DNA of 11,743 nucleotides from an uncultured Prevotella sp. (lineage in GTDB: Bacteria; Bacteroidota; Bacteroidia; Bacteroidales; Bacteroidaceae). Positions 1 to 7,749 of this stretch are shown here, piece after piece; the first letter of the stretch is position 1, and each line of letters begins with the position of its first letter. The DNA is taken from the NCBI GenBank assembly GCA_946055365.1, contig CAMGFM010000019.1:1-11743 (forward strand), in the 5' to 3' direction. Made by a program: the position numbers and the translations under genes. A model generated the notes under the pieces. The model had not been told where the DNA came from and did not search any database. It saw nothing but the letters and a program-made list of their open reading frames with translations.

Positions 1-285
1 ACATCACACTACTCCATCTGCACCGGCATATCCTATCTCGGACTGATGCTCCCGGGCATGGTGTCGGGATATTTAAAGGACATGGTGGGCTACAAGTCGT
101 TTTTCATAATAGTGATGCTGTGCTGCGTCATCACATTTGCCGTGACCGCACTCGTGAAGTTCAACCCTGACTTTGGCAAGAAAACAGCAGATAATGCAGA
201 CCTTAAGCCTGTAGAGAAGACCGCCGCAGACCCTACAGAGCATACCATAACAGACCCTACAGAGCATACTGCCACGAACAAATGA
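1..285 (+). CDS. AmpG-like MFS transporter, C-terminal fragment (cut by window edge)
   Basis: The frame is open from base 1 to a TGA at 283-285, giving 94 visible residues; the start lies outside the window. The visible part begins with SHYSICTGISYLGLMLPGM, then GYLKDMVGYKSFF and a final hydrophobic helix (FFIIVMLCCVITFAVTAL). This pattern is what I know from the end of AmpG-family (PAT/MFS) transporters of Bacteroidales, which import anhydro-muropeptides or related cell-wall sugars across the inner membrane. After the last helix comes a hydrophilic tail of about 35 residues with an imperfect 8-residue repeat (DPTEHTIT, DPTEHTAT), presumably cytoplasmic and not part of the transport core. The next gene starts 27 bp downstream on the same strand and looks like a paralogue, so the two are probably cotranscribed. 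Family assignment rests on recognition of the C-terminal segment only. Confidence 0.7.
   Translation, partial: TSHYSICTGISYLGLMLPGMVSGYLKDMVGYKSFFIIVMLCCVITFAVTALVKFNPDFGKKTADNADLKPVEKTAADPTEHTITDPTEHTATNK
227..274 (+). repeat. 24-bp tandem duplication in the AmpG-like C-terminal tail
   Basis: Two adjacent 24-bp copies (227-250 and 251-274) share an exact 19-bp start, CAGACCCTACAGAGCATAC, and diverge after it. They encode the two DPTEHT octapeptides near the C-terminus. The unit is a multiple of three, so the frame is kept; it looks like a recent slippage or duplication in a non-essential tail. Confidence 0.85.
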
Positions 286-312
286 CAACTCTGACTCTTT
301 GATATACACACC

Positions 313-1566
313 ATGCTGACCGCAATAAGAAAGATACTGCCCCATTTCTCTGACGGACTGACACTGTCAATGATGGCCGTGACAATAATAATGATGAAGA
401 GGTTTGGCCTTGACAACACCCACACCGCCCTCTTTGTCTCACTATTGGCATTGCCAGCTGCATTGCGTCCGCTGATGGAGTTGACCGTAGCACGCTATCG
501 TGACACGTCAAAGGTGTGGATACTCACCTCGCTCTTCGTGCAGGCACTCCTGCTGTGGACAGAAGCCTTCACCATGCACACCGCATGGTGGAAGCTCACC
601 ACCGTGTGCCTGCTCATGCTGTTCTTTGCGGCAGGCACGCTACACCGCATAGCCAAGGAGCGTTTTTACACGCGACACGACACCCAGCGACAAGGCTTGC
701 TGCACAATGCGGCATGCGCACTGTCGCTGATAGCAGGGGCTGGCTACATGACAATGCTCGGCGGAAACATGGAGGTAGTGACACGCAACGTGCGCTATTC
801 ATGGTGCGTGGTCTACTATTCAGCCACTGGCATCTGGCTCGCACTGTGGATTATCAACGCCATACTGCTGCCCGGAGGGCCAAGACCCGTACATGACGCT
901 ACGGGCATGGCAGGCATAAGCAGGGAAAACATGGCCGCGGCCATAAGGACACTGTGGCACGGGAGCATGAAACGCCTACTTCTGCCCACCGCACTGTGCA
1001 GAAGCATCTCTGGCATGTCGGCACTGGCTGTCATGCTCATCGTCATTGACGCATCGCGCAACGGCGGCTGCGGACTCTCACCGCAGGAATGGGCGTTGAC
1101 ATTAGGCACGGTAGGTGTCATAGGAACATGCCTCGGCGCAGCCGCCCTGCACTATGCCAACGGCAAATACACGGGACGATACAAGCCCGTATGCGCTCCA
1201 GCAGCTCTGTGCCTCCACCTCGCCACGGCTCTCTACATGAGTCACCACACCACCTCGCCACTTCTGTCTCTCTGCACAATGATTATGCTGTGCAGCATGT
1301 TCGCAGGTTGCTGCTTTGCGGCGTGCAAGGCAGACATACATGTGCCATGCAAAGAAGCCTCAACACCGCATGTAGCACTCAAATGTGTCACACGCTCGAG
1401 CCTCACCCTATGCGCCACGCTGGCCACAGCCCTCACGGGAGTATTGCTGTCGCACCTCGGCTACCGCACATTCTTCCTGCTCCTGCTCATCGCAGCCCTT
1501 GGCATCACTGGCACACGTGTCTTTTATATTTTAATGTCACGTAAACAGGATATAAATCACACATAA
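313..1566 (+). CDS. Divergent AmpG-family MFS permease (417 aa)
   Basis: This is a complete, very hydrophobic protein of 417 residues, the size expected for a 12-helix major-facilitator permease. Its N-terminus (FSDGLTLSMMAVTIIMMKR near residue 12, then ALFVSLLALPAALRPLME near 39-56) matches in layout the AmpG-type pattern F-x-E-G-L...IMYKR...ALYTSWLYLPWVIKP, so I read it as a paralogue of the gene just upstream. Hydrophobic segments lie near residues 36-53, 68-85, 95-108, 130-149, 164-186, 222-246, 262-280, 293-309, 315-336, 362-380 and 386-407. A hydrophilic loop at about 187-215 separates the two halves, as in MFS proteins. The start ATG lies 27 bp after the upstream stop, so an operon is likely. 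Many residues usual in AmpG are changed, and Cys and His are unusually frequent, so the substrate may differ. In Tannerella forsythia I recall an AmpG and a separate MurNAc transporter lying close together; a comparable pair here is only a hypothesis. Confidence 0.75.
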   Translation: MLTAIRKILPHFSDGLTLSMMAVTIIMMKRFGLDNTHTALFVSLLALPAALRPLMELTVARYRDTSKVWILTSLFVQALLLWTEAFTMHTAWWKLTTVCLLMLFFAAGTLHRIAKERFYTRHDTQRQGLLHNAACALSLIAGAGYMTMLGGNMEVVTRNVRYSWCVVYYSATGIWLALWIINAILLPGGPRPVHDATGMAGISRENMAAAIRTLWHGSMKRLLLPTALCRSISGMSALAVMLIVIDASRNGGCGLSPQEWALTLGTVGVIGTCLGAAALHYANGKYTGRYKPVCAPAALCLHLATALYMSHHTTSPLLSLCTMIMLCSMFAGCCFAACKADIHVPCKEASTPHVALKCVTRSSLTLCATLATALTGVLLSHLGYRTFFLLLLIAALGITGTRVFYILMSRKQDINHT

Positions 1567-1692
1567 TTTTTTTTGATGTCGCACACAGAAAATCTCTAAG
1601 GTGACACAAGAATTTTTCATGTCACACAAGATAATTCTTTTCTATCGCTTTCATCACTGCCTTATATCGTTATGTGTGACACCAATCCGTGT

Positions 1693-1705
1693 CGTCTGTC
1701 AGACG
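1693..1705. repeat. Short perfect palindrome CGTCTG-T-CAGACG
   Basis: Six-base arms are separated by a single T. It is too tight for an RNA hairpin with all six pairs but fits a small dyad protein site. It lies about 45 bp before the phased array. A chance origin cannot be excluded. Confidence 0.45.
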
Positions 1706-1751
1706 TGTCTCTCCTTTTGTATAAAGCCGTCACAGTATGGACATTGCAAAA

Positions 1752-1845
1752 CGGCACTTTAGCTACGTAGAGTGTCACTTCATTTGTGTGGAGTGGCACT
1801 TTTATTATGCAAAAGTGGCTCTTTGTGCGTGTGGCTTGTGCGTTT
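1752..1845. repeat. Phased quasi-palindromic repeat array, short copy (4-5 units)
   Basis: Cores starting at 1752 (CGGCACTTT), 1773 (TGTCACTTC), 1794 (TGGCACTTT) and 1816 (TGGCTCTTT) are spaced 21, 21 and 22 bp; a weak fifth (TGTGCGTTT) begins at 1837, again 21 bp on. Each good core is preceded by AG, GAG or AAAG, so the full site approaches AAGTGNCACTTT, which is close to its own reverse complement. Spacers of 8-10 bases are not conserved. Halves of neighbouring sites can also pair: CACTTTT at 1797-1803 is the exact complement of AAAAGTG at 1811-1817, with a 7-nt loop. The same core and mean spacing recur in a longer array at 9644-9865. A protein ORF can be read through it on either strand, but the 22-bp step argues against a coding role. 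Confidence 0.75.
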
Positions 1846-1872
1846 GTCCTGATCAAATGACGGTCTGCCCGA

Positions 1873-1934
1873 ATGTAAGAAGTCCGTTTTCATGTCCTCG
1901 ATATACAGAGAGACAGAAAACGGACTTCTTGCAT
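1873..1934. terminator. Long inverted repeat, probable bidirectional terminator
   Basis: Bases 1873-1891 are complementary to 1916-1934 over 19 positions, with 18 Watson-Crick pairs and one G-T pair, around a 24-nt loop. The arms contain AAGAAGTCCGTTTTC and its complement. It lies between two convergent genes, 307 bp after the MFS stop and about 124 bp after the stop of the 701-aa gene, where a shared terminator would be expected. There is no clean U-run directly after the stem on either strand and the loop is long, so it could instead be a processed RNA structure or a small mobile palindrome. Confidence 0.55.
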
Positions 1935-2057
1935 GTTGTTATGTCACATAACTATTATAAGAATACCATTGTCTTAGCTTTTGGATCGTCCATAGTGAAG
2001 CTACCGTGAGCGTCCTTGTGATATTCTCATATGGGCTTCTGTGATGTCTTGTGAGTC

Positions 2058-4163
2058 TTAATAGACCACCTTTGTGCTGCTGTTGCCAATCTTCACGATG
2101 TATGCGCCCTTGGCCTGGAGAGCCACTGTCACAGTGAGCTTGCCAGTGCTGTCGCCGCCTACATACTTGCCGTCAACAGTGTAGACCTTTACGGCCTCGC
2201 AGTTGGGGTTGGAGACGGTCAGGACGTTGCCGTTGACGCGCAGTCTCGGCTCTACGAGTGATATACCCTTGATGCCGTTGGCCACACCGATGGTCTTTAC
2301 TCCAGAGAACGCGCTCTCCTTAATCTCGCCAGTGAGCGAGCTTGCCTTAATCGCGCTCACCTTGTGGCTGATAGTGTTGCCGTTGACACGCACGGGAAGA
2401 CATACGTCAAGGCTGATGCCAGCATAGTAACGCTTGAAGTAGAACGGCTCTACGAGAGACTCGCCCTGAGCATAGTTCTGTGATATTTTCACGTCGTCAA
2501 TGTAGAGGTTGCCGGGATAGGCCACGCCAAAGATACCAATCTTTGAACGCTTTGAGCCCTTGGTGAAGGTCACTGTGTAGTTCTTCCATGCGCCCGTGAC
2601 TGTCTCATGCTCATAGCTGCCGGTGTTGTCGGCATACTTGAGTTCGGCCTGCCTGAACTCGCCCGTTGCCTCGTCATAGTTGAAGAGGGCAAAGGCAGCC
2701 TGTGTGGGGCCGGTGTGTACGTTGTCGTTTGCGTCCCAGAACGTTGCTTTCTCGCCCATGAGGCGTGCAGACACTGTTATGTTGCCACCGTCCTTTGACA
2801 TGTCAAGCTCTGGTGAGATGATGGCTGAGTTTTCGCCGCTATACATGTAGTGATAGGCATCCACAGCCACAAATCCGTCCTTATAAGGCATGTAGTTCTG
2901 TCCGTGCCAGCCAGCCTGGCTTATGCCCTTGATGTAGGTGTCGGGATAAACGTTGTATGACGGGTTGTTGATGTCCTCGGTTGCGGGGTCGCCGTTGGGC
3001 AGCTTCACCTCGTCAAAGTTCTCGTCGGTGACAAAGAACTCGCCGTCGGCATCTGCCGTGCGCTCGTTGAACGCCCAATAGTTGAACACCTCTGCCGTAG
3101 GCACGTCATTCCATGATGCGGTATAGTCCCTTGCCTCCGGCTGGGCTATGTCTGCAAGCACGGGAGCCTCAAGGTCAAAGACATAAACCTTGTTTGAGGG
3201 TATGGAAACCTTGTCGCCCTTGACGGCGCGCACGGTGTAGGCGTAGGTCGCGCCCGACTCTATGCCGTCAACTACATGGGATGTGCCGTTCACGATGATG
3301 TCGTGCTTGAATGTCTCCGTGTCCATCATGCCCTCGTTGGGATAAACGTCAACGTCAAGTAAGTAGTGGTCGGCGTCAGCCACGGGCTCCCAGTTGGCCT
3401 TGAACGATGTGCCAGTATAGTCGGTGTGCTGCAGCGAGGCAGGAATGTTGACATAGGCATTGATTTGTGACACGCTGATGTCGTCGAGCAGCATCTTCAC
3501 GTTGTCCTGATTGTCATAGCTTATGCCGAGTATGGTGGTGGAGCCGCAGTTGGTGAAGATAAACTCATAGTCCTGCCACTCCTCGTTCACCTTGACGTTG
3601 TTGTACATCTGGAGATAACGCCATGAGGGAGCCATGTTGTTGGTCTCTGCGCCCAAAACCTGCACGTTGGCGAGAGTGCCGTCCACAGAGCGTGCCCTGA
3701 AGCGCAGGATGGCTATGCCGTTGTTTGCGCTGAGGTCGAGCATGGGCGTGTTGATGCGGCCGCCGTTGTCCTCGTCGGCATTGAACATCACCATGCCGCC
3801 TGCGGGATAGATGCTCTGGCAGCCCCACTGTCCCTCGTGGGTGTAGCCCTCTTTCATGTTGAGATAGACATAGTGCTGCTCGTCCCAGCTGAGCCACATG
3901 TGTGTGTCTACGTCAGGGTTGGTCTCTGAGCCTGAAGTGACGAGTGAGAAGTCCTCGCTCAACACTTGAACTTCCTCGCCATACTTGCTGATGTCGTCGA
4001 TGTTGGGCATCTCGTCGGTGAAAATGATTTTCTGCTGCGGGCCTTTCAGCACATAGCTCTGTGCTGTGGCGGCACTCCTGTTCTTCGTAAGCTCAGGAGC
4101 AAACTGTGCAAACGCCCCTGCTGACATGGTGAGGAGCGCGACGCTGAGTAATACTTTCTTCAT
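2058..4163 (-). CDS. T9SS-exported multidomain surface protein with two jelly-roll and fibronectin III modules (701 aa)
   Basis: The N-terminus MKKVLLSVALLTMSAGAFAQ is a clear signal peptide, with cleavage expected after AFA (residue 19). Residues about 66-235 form a first jelly-roll-like module ending in MLLDDISVSQ, the usual end strand of 'choice-of-anchor J'/cleaved-adhesin-like domains. Residues about 238-332 are a fibronectin III domain (FKANWEPV...DHYLLDV...YAYTVRAV). A second FnIII appears to begin at about 333 (YTASWNDVPTAEVFNYWAF) and to be interrupted by a second jelly-roll, about 380-563, ending LYIDDVKISQ. The last part (about 625-701; VKVYTVDGKYVGG...GAYIVKIGNSSTKVVY) matches the T9SS type A sorting domain, so export through the outer membrane is expected. 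No catalytic motif was seen; binding or adhesion to carbohydrate or protein is plausible. It is third in the - strand series, 203 bp after the 1117-aa gene, with a strong hairpin in that gap, so it may have its own promoter or reduced read-through. Confidence 0.85.
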   Translation of the reverse strand: MKKVLLSVALLTMSAGAFAQFAPELTKNRSAATAQSYVLKGPQQKIIFTDEMPNIDDISKYGEEVQVLSEDFSLVTSGSETNPDVDTHMWLSWDEQHYVYLNMKEGYTHEGQWGCQSIYPAGGMVMFNADEDNGGRINTPMLDLSANNGIAILRFRARSVDGTLANVQVLGAETNNMAPSWRYLQMYNNVKVNEEWQDYEFIFTNCGSTTILGISYDNQDNVKMLLDDISVSQINAYVNIPASLQHTDYTGTSFKANWEPVADADHYLLDVDVYPNEGMMDTETFKHDIIVNGTSHVVDGIESGATYAYTVRAVKGDKVSIPSNKVYVFDLEAPVLADIAQPEARDYTASWNDVPTAEVFNYWAFNERTADADGEFFVTDENFDEVKLPNGDPATEDINNPSYNVYPDTYIKGISQAGWHGQNYMPYKDGFVAVDAYHYMYSGENSAIISPELDMSKDGGNITVSARLMGEKATFWDANDNVHTGPTQAAFALFNYDEATGEFRQAELKYADNTGSYEHETVTGAWKNYTVTFTKGSKRSKIGIFGVAYPGNLYIDDVKISQNYAQGESLVEPFYFKRYYAGISLDVCLPVRVNGNTISHKVSAIKASSLTGEIKESAFSGVKTIGVANGIKGISLVEPRLRVNGNVLTVSNPNCEAVKVYTVDGKYVGGDSTGKLTVTVALQAKGAYIVKIGNSSTKVVY

Positions 4164-4267
4164 ATTGCTTCTTTTTTTGTTGTTTTATATACACACAATA
4201 CAGTGCTGCGATGACGGGACTGACGCTTGTCTGCGGCACGGGCCGTCACGAGCCTTTTAAAAGTATC

Positions 4268-4306
4268 GTGGGGCATGTCAGGGAGCTTCCCGATGACATA
4301 CCCCAC
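4268..4306 (-). terminator. Strong hairpin between the 1117-aa and 701-aa genes
   Basis: Arms 4268-4279 (GTGGGGCATGTC) and 4295-4306 (GACATACCCCAC) pair at 11 of 12 positions with one C-A mismatch. Inside, GGG (4281-4283) pairs with CCC (4289-4291). On the - strand it lies about 60 nt after the stop of the 1117-aa gene and is followed by GATACTTTTAAAAG, a modest U-rich stretch. This fits a rho-independent terminator or an attenuator before the 701-aa gene. The rest of the gap (4164-4267 and 4307-4366) holds only an A/T-rich leader next to the 701-aa start. Confidence 0.6.
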
Positions 4307-4366
4307 TGATGATTGTTGTCATGCAATGATGTCACGGACTGTGCCGTAGACGCTCATTGACGATTT

Positions 4367-7300
4367 TTATTTCACAAGAATCTTTGTGGTAACGACCTTG
4401 CCCTCTGCCGAAACAGCCTTTACAAGATAAGAACCGCGTGCAAGGTTGAGACCCTTGTTGTTGTTCTTGCCCACTGACTTCACTGTCTGGCCGCTGAGGC
4501 TGTACACTGTGATGGAGCTTGCGTCAAATCCGTTAAGGCTGATGCTGCCGTTCTGTGCGTCATAACCGAAGGTATCGCCCACCTGAATGGTCTTGATGCC
4601 GTCGGACACTGCGCTGCTTTCTATTGCGAGATAAAGCACAGGCACAAAGATGCGGCCGCCGTAGAGTATGTCAGATACATAGTCGCAGGCTTTCTTGTTG
4701 CTCTCGTAGAGTACTGAACGATATACTGGGTTGTCGTAATCGTTGTAGTCGCACACGTTAAAGCTGTTGAAGAGCACCGGATACTGGTTGCCGTTAGAGA
4801 ACTCACCAGCGTCTCCCTCCTTGACAACCGTCACTATGAGGTTGTTGCTCGGGTTGTATGTAAACTTCTCGGTGAACGGTATGAGCAGCTTGTTGTTAGT
4901 GCCGGTCGTGGTGGTCACTGTGCCGTCAAACACGAGCTGCATGTCATCAAGCGGAGTGAGGTCTGTGCCTGACACAGTGCTGTAGTTGAATGTGTCATAG
5001 TAGCTCTTGGTGCTGCTCTGGCCCAGATAGACCTTTACGGGGAGGTTCTGCAGAACGCCGCCCTCTAAGTCGCTATACTCGAAAGCGAGGCTCCAGATGT
5101 CTACAGACTCTGCTCCGCTGAAGTCAGCCTGAATGTCAGAGGGCAGATAGATGGCCTCGTAGTTGGAGTATATCTTGCAGGAAGATATAGGAACGCGTGT
5201 GTCCATCTTGAGGTCAAACTCCGGTGTCTCTGTATTTGAGTCAAACTCCTTGCTGAGTACCGTTGTGTTGAGCTGCACTGCGCCTGCGGCCTGGATGTTG
5301 AACGCAAGAGGCTTGGAAACGTTGTTGTCTGCATACTCGTCGGCAGCATAATCAATAGCTGCAACAATGTCGGCAGTGCCGTTAACGTCCATCTTGGCCT
5401 GTACGTAAACATACTTCTTGGTGTGTGCAGGTATGGTCTCGGTGATGGTGTTCTCGCCGAGCGTTACCATGTTGTCGCCCTCAAGACGGCAAACCTTCAC
5501 TGTGAAGTTGGAGGCATCGCTGTTGCCCTCGTTGAACACGCCAACGCGGCACTTCACATAGCTGCCTTCCACTGCCTCGGTGTTGCCTTCGAATGACTCG
5601 ACAGCGAGATCGTTGTCATACATGCGCTCAATCTTCGCGCCCTTGAACACCAATTCGTCGCCAACAGCCTCTGTGAAGATGTGATAACCGAAGTTATAGG
5701 TGCCGCTGGTGGTCGGTGTGAAGTAAGCGGTGAATGTGTGAGTGGTGTTATACACGAGGTTGGTAAACTCCTTGTAGTGTCTCAGCACGATATTCTGCGC
5801 TGCGGCTGTAGGAGCGTTGCCTGCCGTGATGTCAAAGTTGTGCATCATGTCGATGTTTTCCTCATCATATCTCCAGCGGAACTCCACGTCATAGGTCACT
5901 TTGTAGGTCACGCCAGCCTCAAGCTCCATTGCAGGAGAGATCATGTAGTCATTGAAGTTGCTGCTTGTGCCAGTAGAGATAAGGAATCCCTTGTGATACT
6001 CCTCGTAAGTGAACTTCTGACCGTCGTTGTTGGCGTCGATAGATGTCCAGTCAAGGGCAGTAGCGGCAGTGGAGAAGTCTGCTGTGTAGTTGGGCTTGTA
6101 TGCGTTGCCCGCCATAACGGCGTTTGAAGCTACTACAGTGCCTGCACCGTGTGCGGTAGAAGGCTCTACCTCGTAATAATAGCTGTGTATTTCTGCGAGG
6201 TTATTGTCGGTATAGGATGTCTCAGTGATACCTTCGGCTACCACAACGTTGTCCGGGAAGCGTGTCACCTTGTATGTGAGAGTACTCTCGTCATACCATC
6301 CGTCGCTTGCGCCTGCCTTTGGAGCAGACCAAGAGAGCTTCAGGGCATCGCCATCCTTTACGAGAGTGACGTTAAGCGGAGCTCCGGGATAGTCTTCGCC
6401 ACCGAAAACTTCCCAAGACTCAGACACGCCCTTCTCACCTGCCACACGGCAAGGCACCACGATGTACTTGTGTACGCCTGCGGGCAGCTCCTCGTCGGTC
6501 CATTCCATCTTTTCGCCCACCTTGTTGGCTGCGTCAAGAGTGGCAACCGGGCCCTTAGACATCTTGTCGCGGTAGATAAGCACCTGCTCGAGCTGAGTCA
6601 GAGCATCGCCGTTCCATGCCTTTGACGGGTTAGTCCATGAGAGAGTGACCTTGTTGCCGTTGTCAGAGAGGGTAGAGGTGAGGTTCTCGACCTTGGCAGC
6701 GGCCTCGCGTGTGTCGGCAGTCCTGTACGGGATGTAGAGACCCGTACATATATTATATGAATATGACGGATTTTCCATCTCACCAGTCTTTGTGTTGAGC
6801 TTACAGAAGTACTGGTTGCCGTCGATGTTGCACAACAAGGCATAGAGGTCGCCTGTCGTATAGTCAAACGAGAGTGTTGAGCTATAGTAGGCAGGGAAGT
6901 CAGAGCCTTCTTTCTTGACCTTTACAGTGGAAATCTCCTTGTAGTTGTCGTTGGGATCGAGCTGCACGAGTCGTGAACCAGTGGGCTGGCCCGTCGCAGA
7001 GTCATATATCCAGCGGTAAGCCCACAGTCTGCCGTCCATGTCAAAGGCTATGGCAAAGTAATACCAGTCAAGGTCGCGAATGGGAGTGAACTCTCCTGTC
7101 ATGGGGTCTACCTCACCGACGCAAGAGAACACTGCTTCCGCGTCCTCGGGTATGTTGCGGCTTCTTGCCATACCTATCAGCTTGTCGTTAATGGGGTCTG
7201 TAGACATAGCGTCTACCCAATAGAAGTCGTCGCGCAGGTTAACCATGTCCTTGTAGACGGTAAACTCGCCCGTCTCAAGGTTCCATGCGCCGAAGGCGCG

Positions 7301-7720
7301 CACGTAGTCAACAAACGAGTAGACCTCAACGAGGTAGCCCATATACTCGCCTCCGACTGTCGATGTGGTGACATAGGAGCCTCCGATGAAGCGTGTCAGC
7401 TCCATGCCGGAGAATGACTGTCCCTGTTCGTTGGGGTTATAGTCTATACATTTGCCTATCTTGTCAAAGAGATAGGGCGATCCAGAATAGAACTTGATGA
7501 TACCAGGCTCGTGGTTGTAGTCATAGGAAGACGTAGAGGCATAACACTCAAGTCCCTTGGTGACATTCTGGTTGAGCGGAGCGTTCATCGGGCTCTGTAC
7601 CATCTGCATTTTTGGCAACAGAGGAGGAAACTGCTTCACTGATACCGGTTTGTCAGCCGCACTTGCGGCAGATGCCAGCGCAAGCAAGGAGCATCCAAGC
7701 ACGTAGGTAAACTTTCTCAT
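4367..7720 (-). CDS. Large T9SS-exported surface protein: propeller-like, FnIII, jelly-roll and CARDB-like modules (1117 aa)
   Basis: I place the start at 7720 because MRKFTYVLGCSLLALASAASA is then a proper signal peptide (cleavage after about residue 22). The longer frame starting at 7768 would add 16 residues before it and begins inside a palindrome. Residues about 50-335 repeat short motifs of the type W-N-L-E-T-G-E-F-T, V-D-P-M-T-G-E-F and F-D-M-D-G-R-L-W-A, suggesting a beta-propeller-like fold. Two FnIII domains follow (about 341-445 and 447-540), then a jelly-roll-like region (about 545-700; DYMISPAMELEAGVTYKVTY), a CARDB-like domain (about 702-808; NDLAVESFEG...VGVFNEGNSDASNFTVKV...ADNNVSKPL), and a further beta-rich module (about 815-1035). 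The C-terminus (about 1042-1117; ITVYSLSGQTVK...LARGSYLVKAV...KILVK) is a convincing T9SS type A sorting domain. The role is unknown; the architecture suggests cell-surface binding or matrix. It lies 88 bp after the 542-aa gene and is probably cotranscribed with it. Confidence 0.85.
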   Translation of the reverse strand: MRKFTYVLGCSLLALASAASAADKPVSVKQFPPLLPKMQMVQSPMNAPLNQNVTKGLECYASTSSYDYNHEPGIIKFYSGSPYLFDKIGKCIDYNPNEQGQSFSGMELTRFIGGSYVTTSTVGGEYMGYLVEVYSFVDYVRAFGAWNLETGEFTVYKDMVNLRDDFYWVDAMSTDPINDKLIGMARSRNIPEDAEAVFSCVGEVDPMTGEFTPIRDLDWYYFAIAFDMDGRLWAYRWIYDSATGQPTGSRLVQLDPNDNYKEISTVKVKKEGSDFPAYYSSTLSFDYTTGDLYALLCNIDGNQYFCKLNTKTGEMENPSYSYNICTGLYIPYRTADTREAAAKVENLTSTLSDNGNKVTLSWTNPSKAWNGDALTQLEQVLIYRDKMSKGPVATLDAANKVGEKMEWTDEELPAGVHKYIVVPCRVAGEKGVSESWEVFGGEDYPGAPLNVTLVKDGDALKLSWSAPKAGASDGWYDESTLTYKVTRFPDNVVVAEGITETSYTDNNLAEIHSYYYEVEPSTAHGAGTVVASNAVMAGNAYKPNYTADFSTAATALDWTSIDANNDGQKFTYEEYHKGFLISTGTSSNFNDYMISPAMELEAGVTYKVTYDVEFRWRYDEENIDMMHNFDITAGNAPTAAAQNIVLRHYKEFTNLVYNTTHTFTAYFTPTTSGTYNFGYHIFTEAVGDELVFKGAKIERMYDNDLAVESFEGNTEAVEGSYVKCRVGVFNEGNSDASNFTVKVCRLEGDNMVTLGENTITETIPAHTKKYVYVQAKMDVNGTADIVAAIDYAADEYADNNVSKPLAFNIQAAGAVQLNTTVLSKEFDSNTETPEFDLKMDTRVPISSCKIYSNYEAIYLPSDIQADFSGAESVDIWSLAFEYSDLEGGVLQNLPVKVYLGQSSTKSYYDTFNYSTVSGTDLTPLDDMQLVFDGTVTTTTGTNNKLLIPFTEKFTYNPSNNLIVTVVKEGDAGEFSNGNQYPVLFNSFNVCDYNDYDNPVYRSVLYESNKKACDYVSDILYGGRIFVPVLYLAIESSAVSDGIKTIQVGDTFGYDAQNGSISLNGFDASSITVYSLSGQTVKSVGKNNNKGLNLARGSYLVKAVSAEGKVVTTKILVK

Positions 7721-7749
7721 AACAGTTTTGTTTTGGTTAGGTGTTAGGT

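Larger units (their letters stand above)
1567..2057. other. Convergent intergenic region (491 bp) with array and inverted repeat
   Basis: No credible gene is seen here. The region holds a T9 run directly after the MFS stop (about 1567-1575) and several GTGACAC/GTGTCAC-like words (1601-1607, 1619-1625, 1676-1682). It also holds a 13-nt palindrome (1693-1705), a phased quasi-palindromic array (1752-1845) and a 62-nt inverted repeat (1873-1934). The remainder, about 1935-2057, shows nothing I can name. Transcription enters from the + strand MFS gene on the left and the - strand 701-aa gene on the right. Confidence 0.8.

Noticed and set aside
1873..1934. Insertion-sequence end or complete small transposon
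   Set aside because: No transposase, no matching end elsewhere in the window and no target-site duplication flanking the inverted repeat.
1737..2009. Small + strand protein (90 aa) through the short array
   Set aside because: It consists of translated array plus the long inverted repeat, has no recognisable domain, and an opposite-strand frame is equally open because of the 21-bp period.
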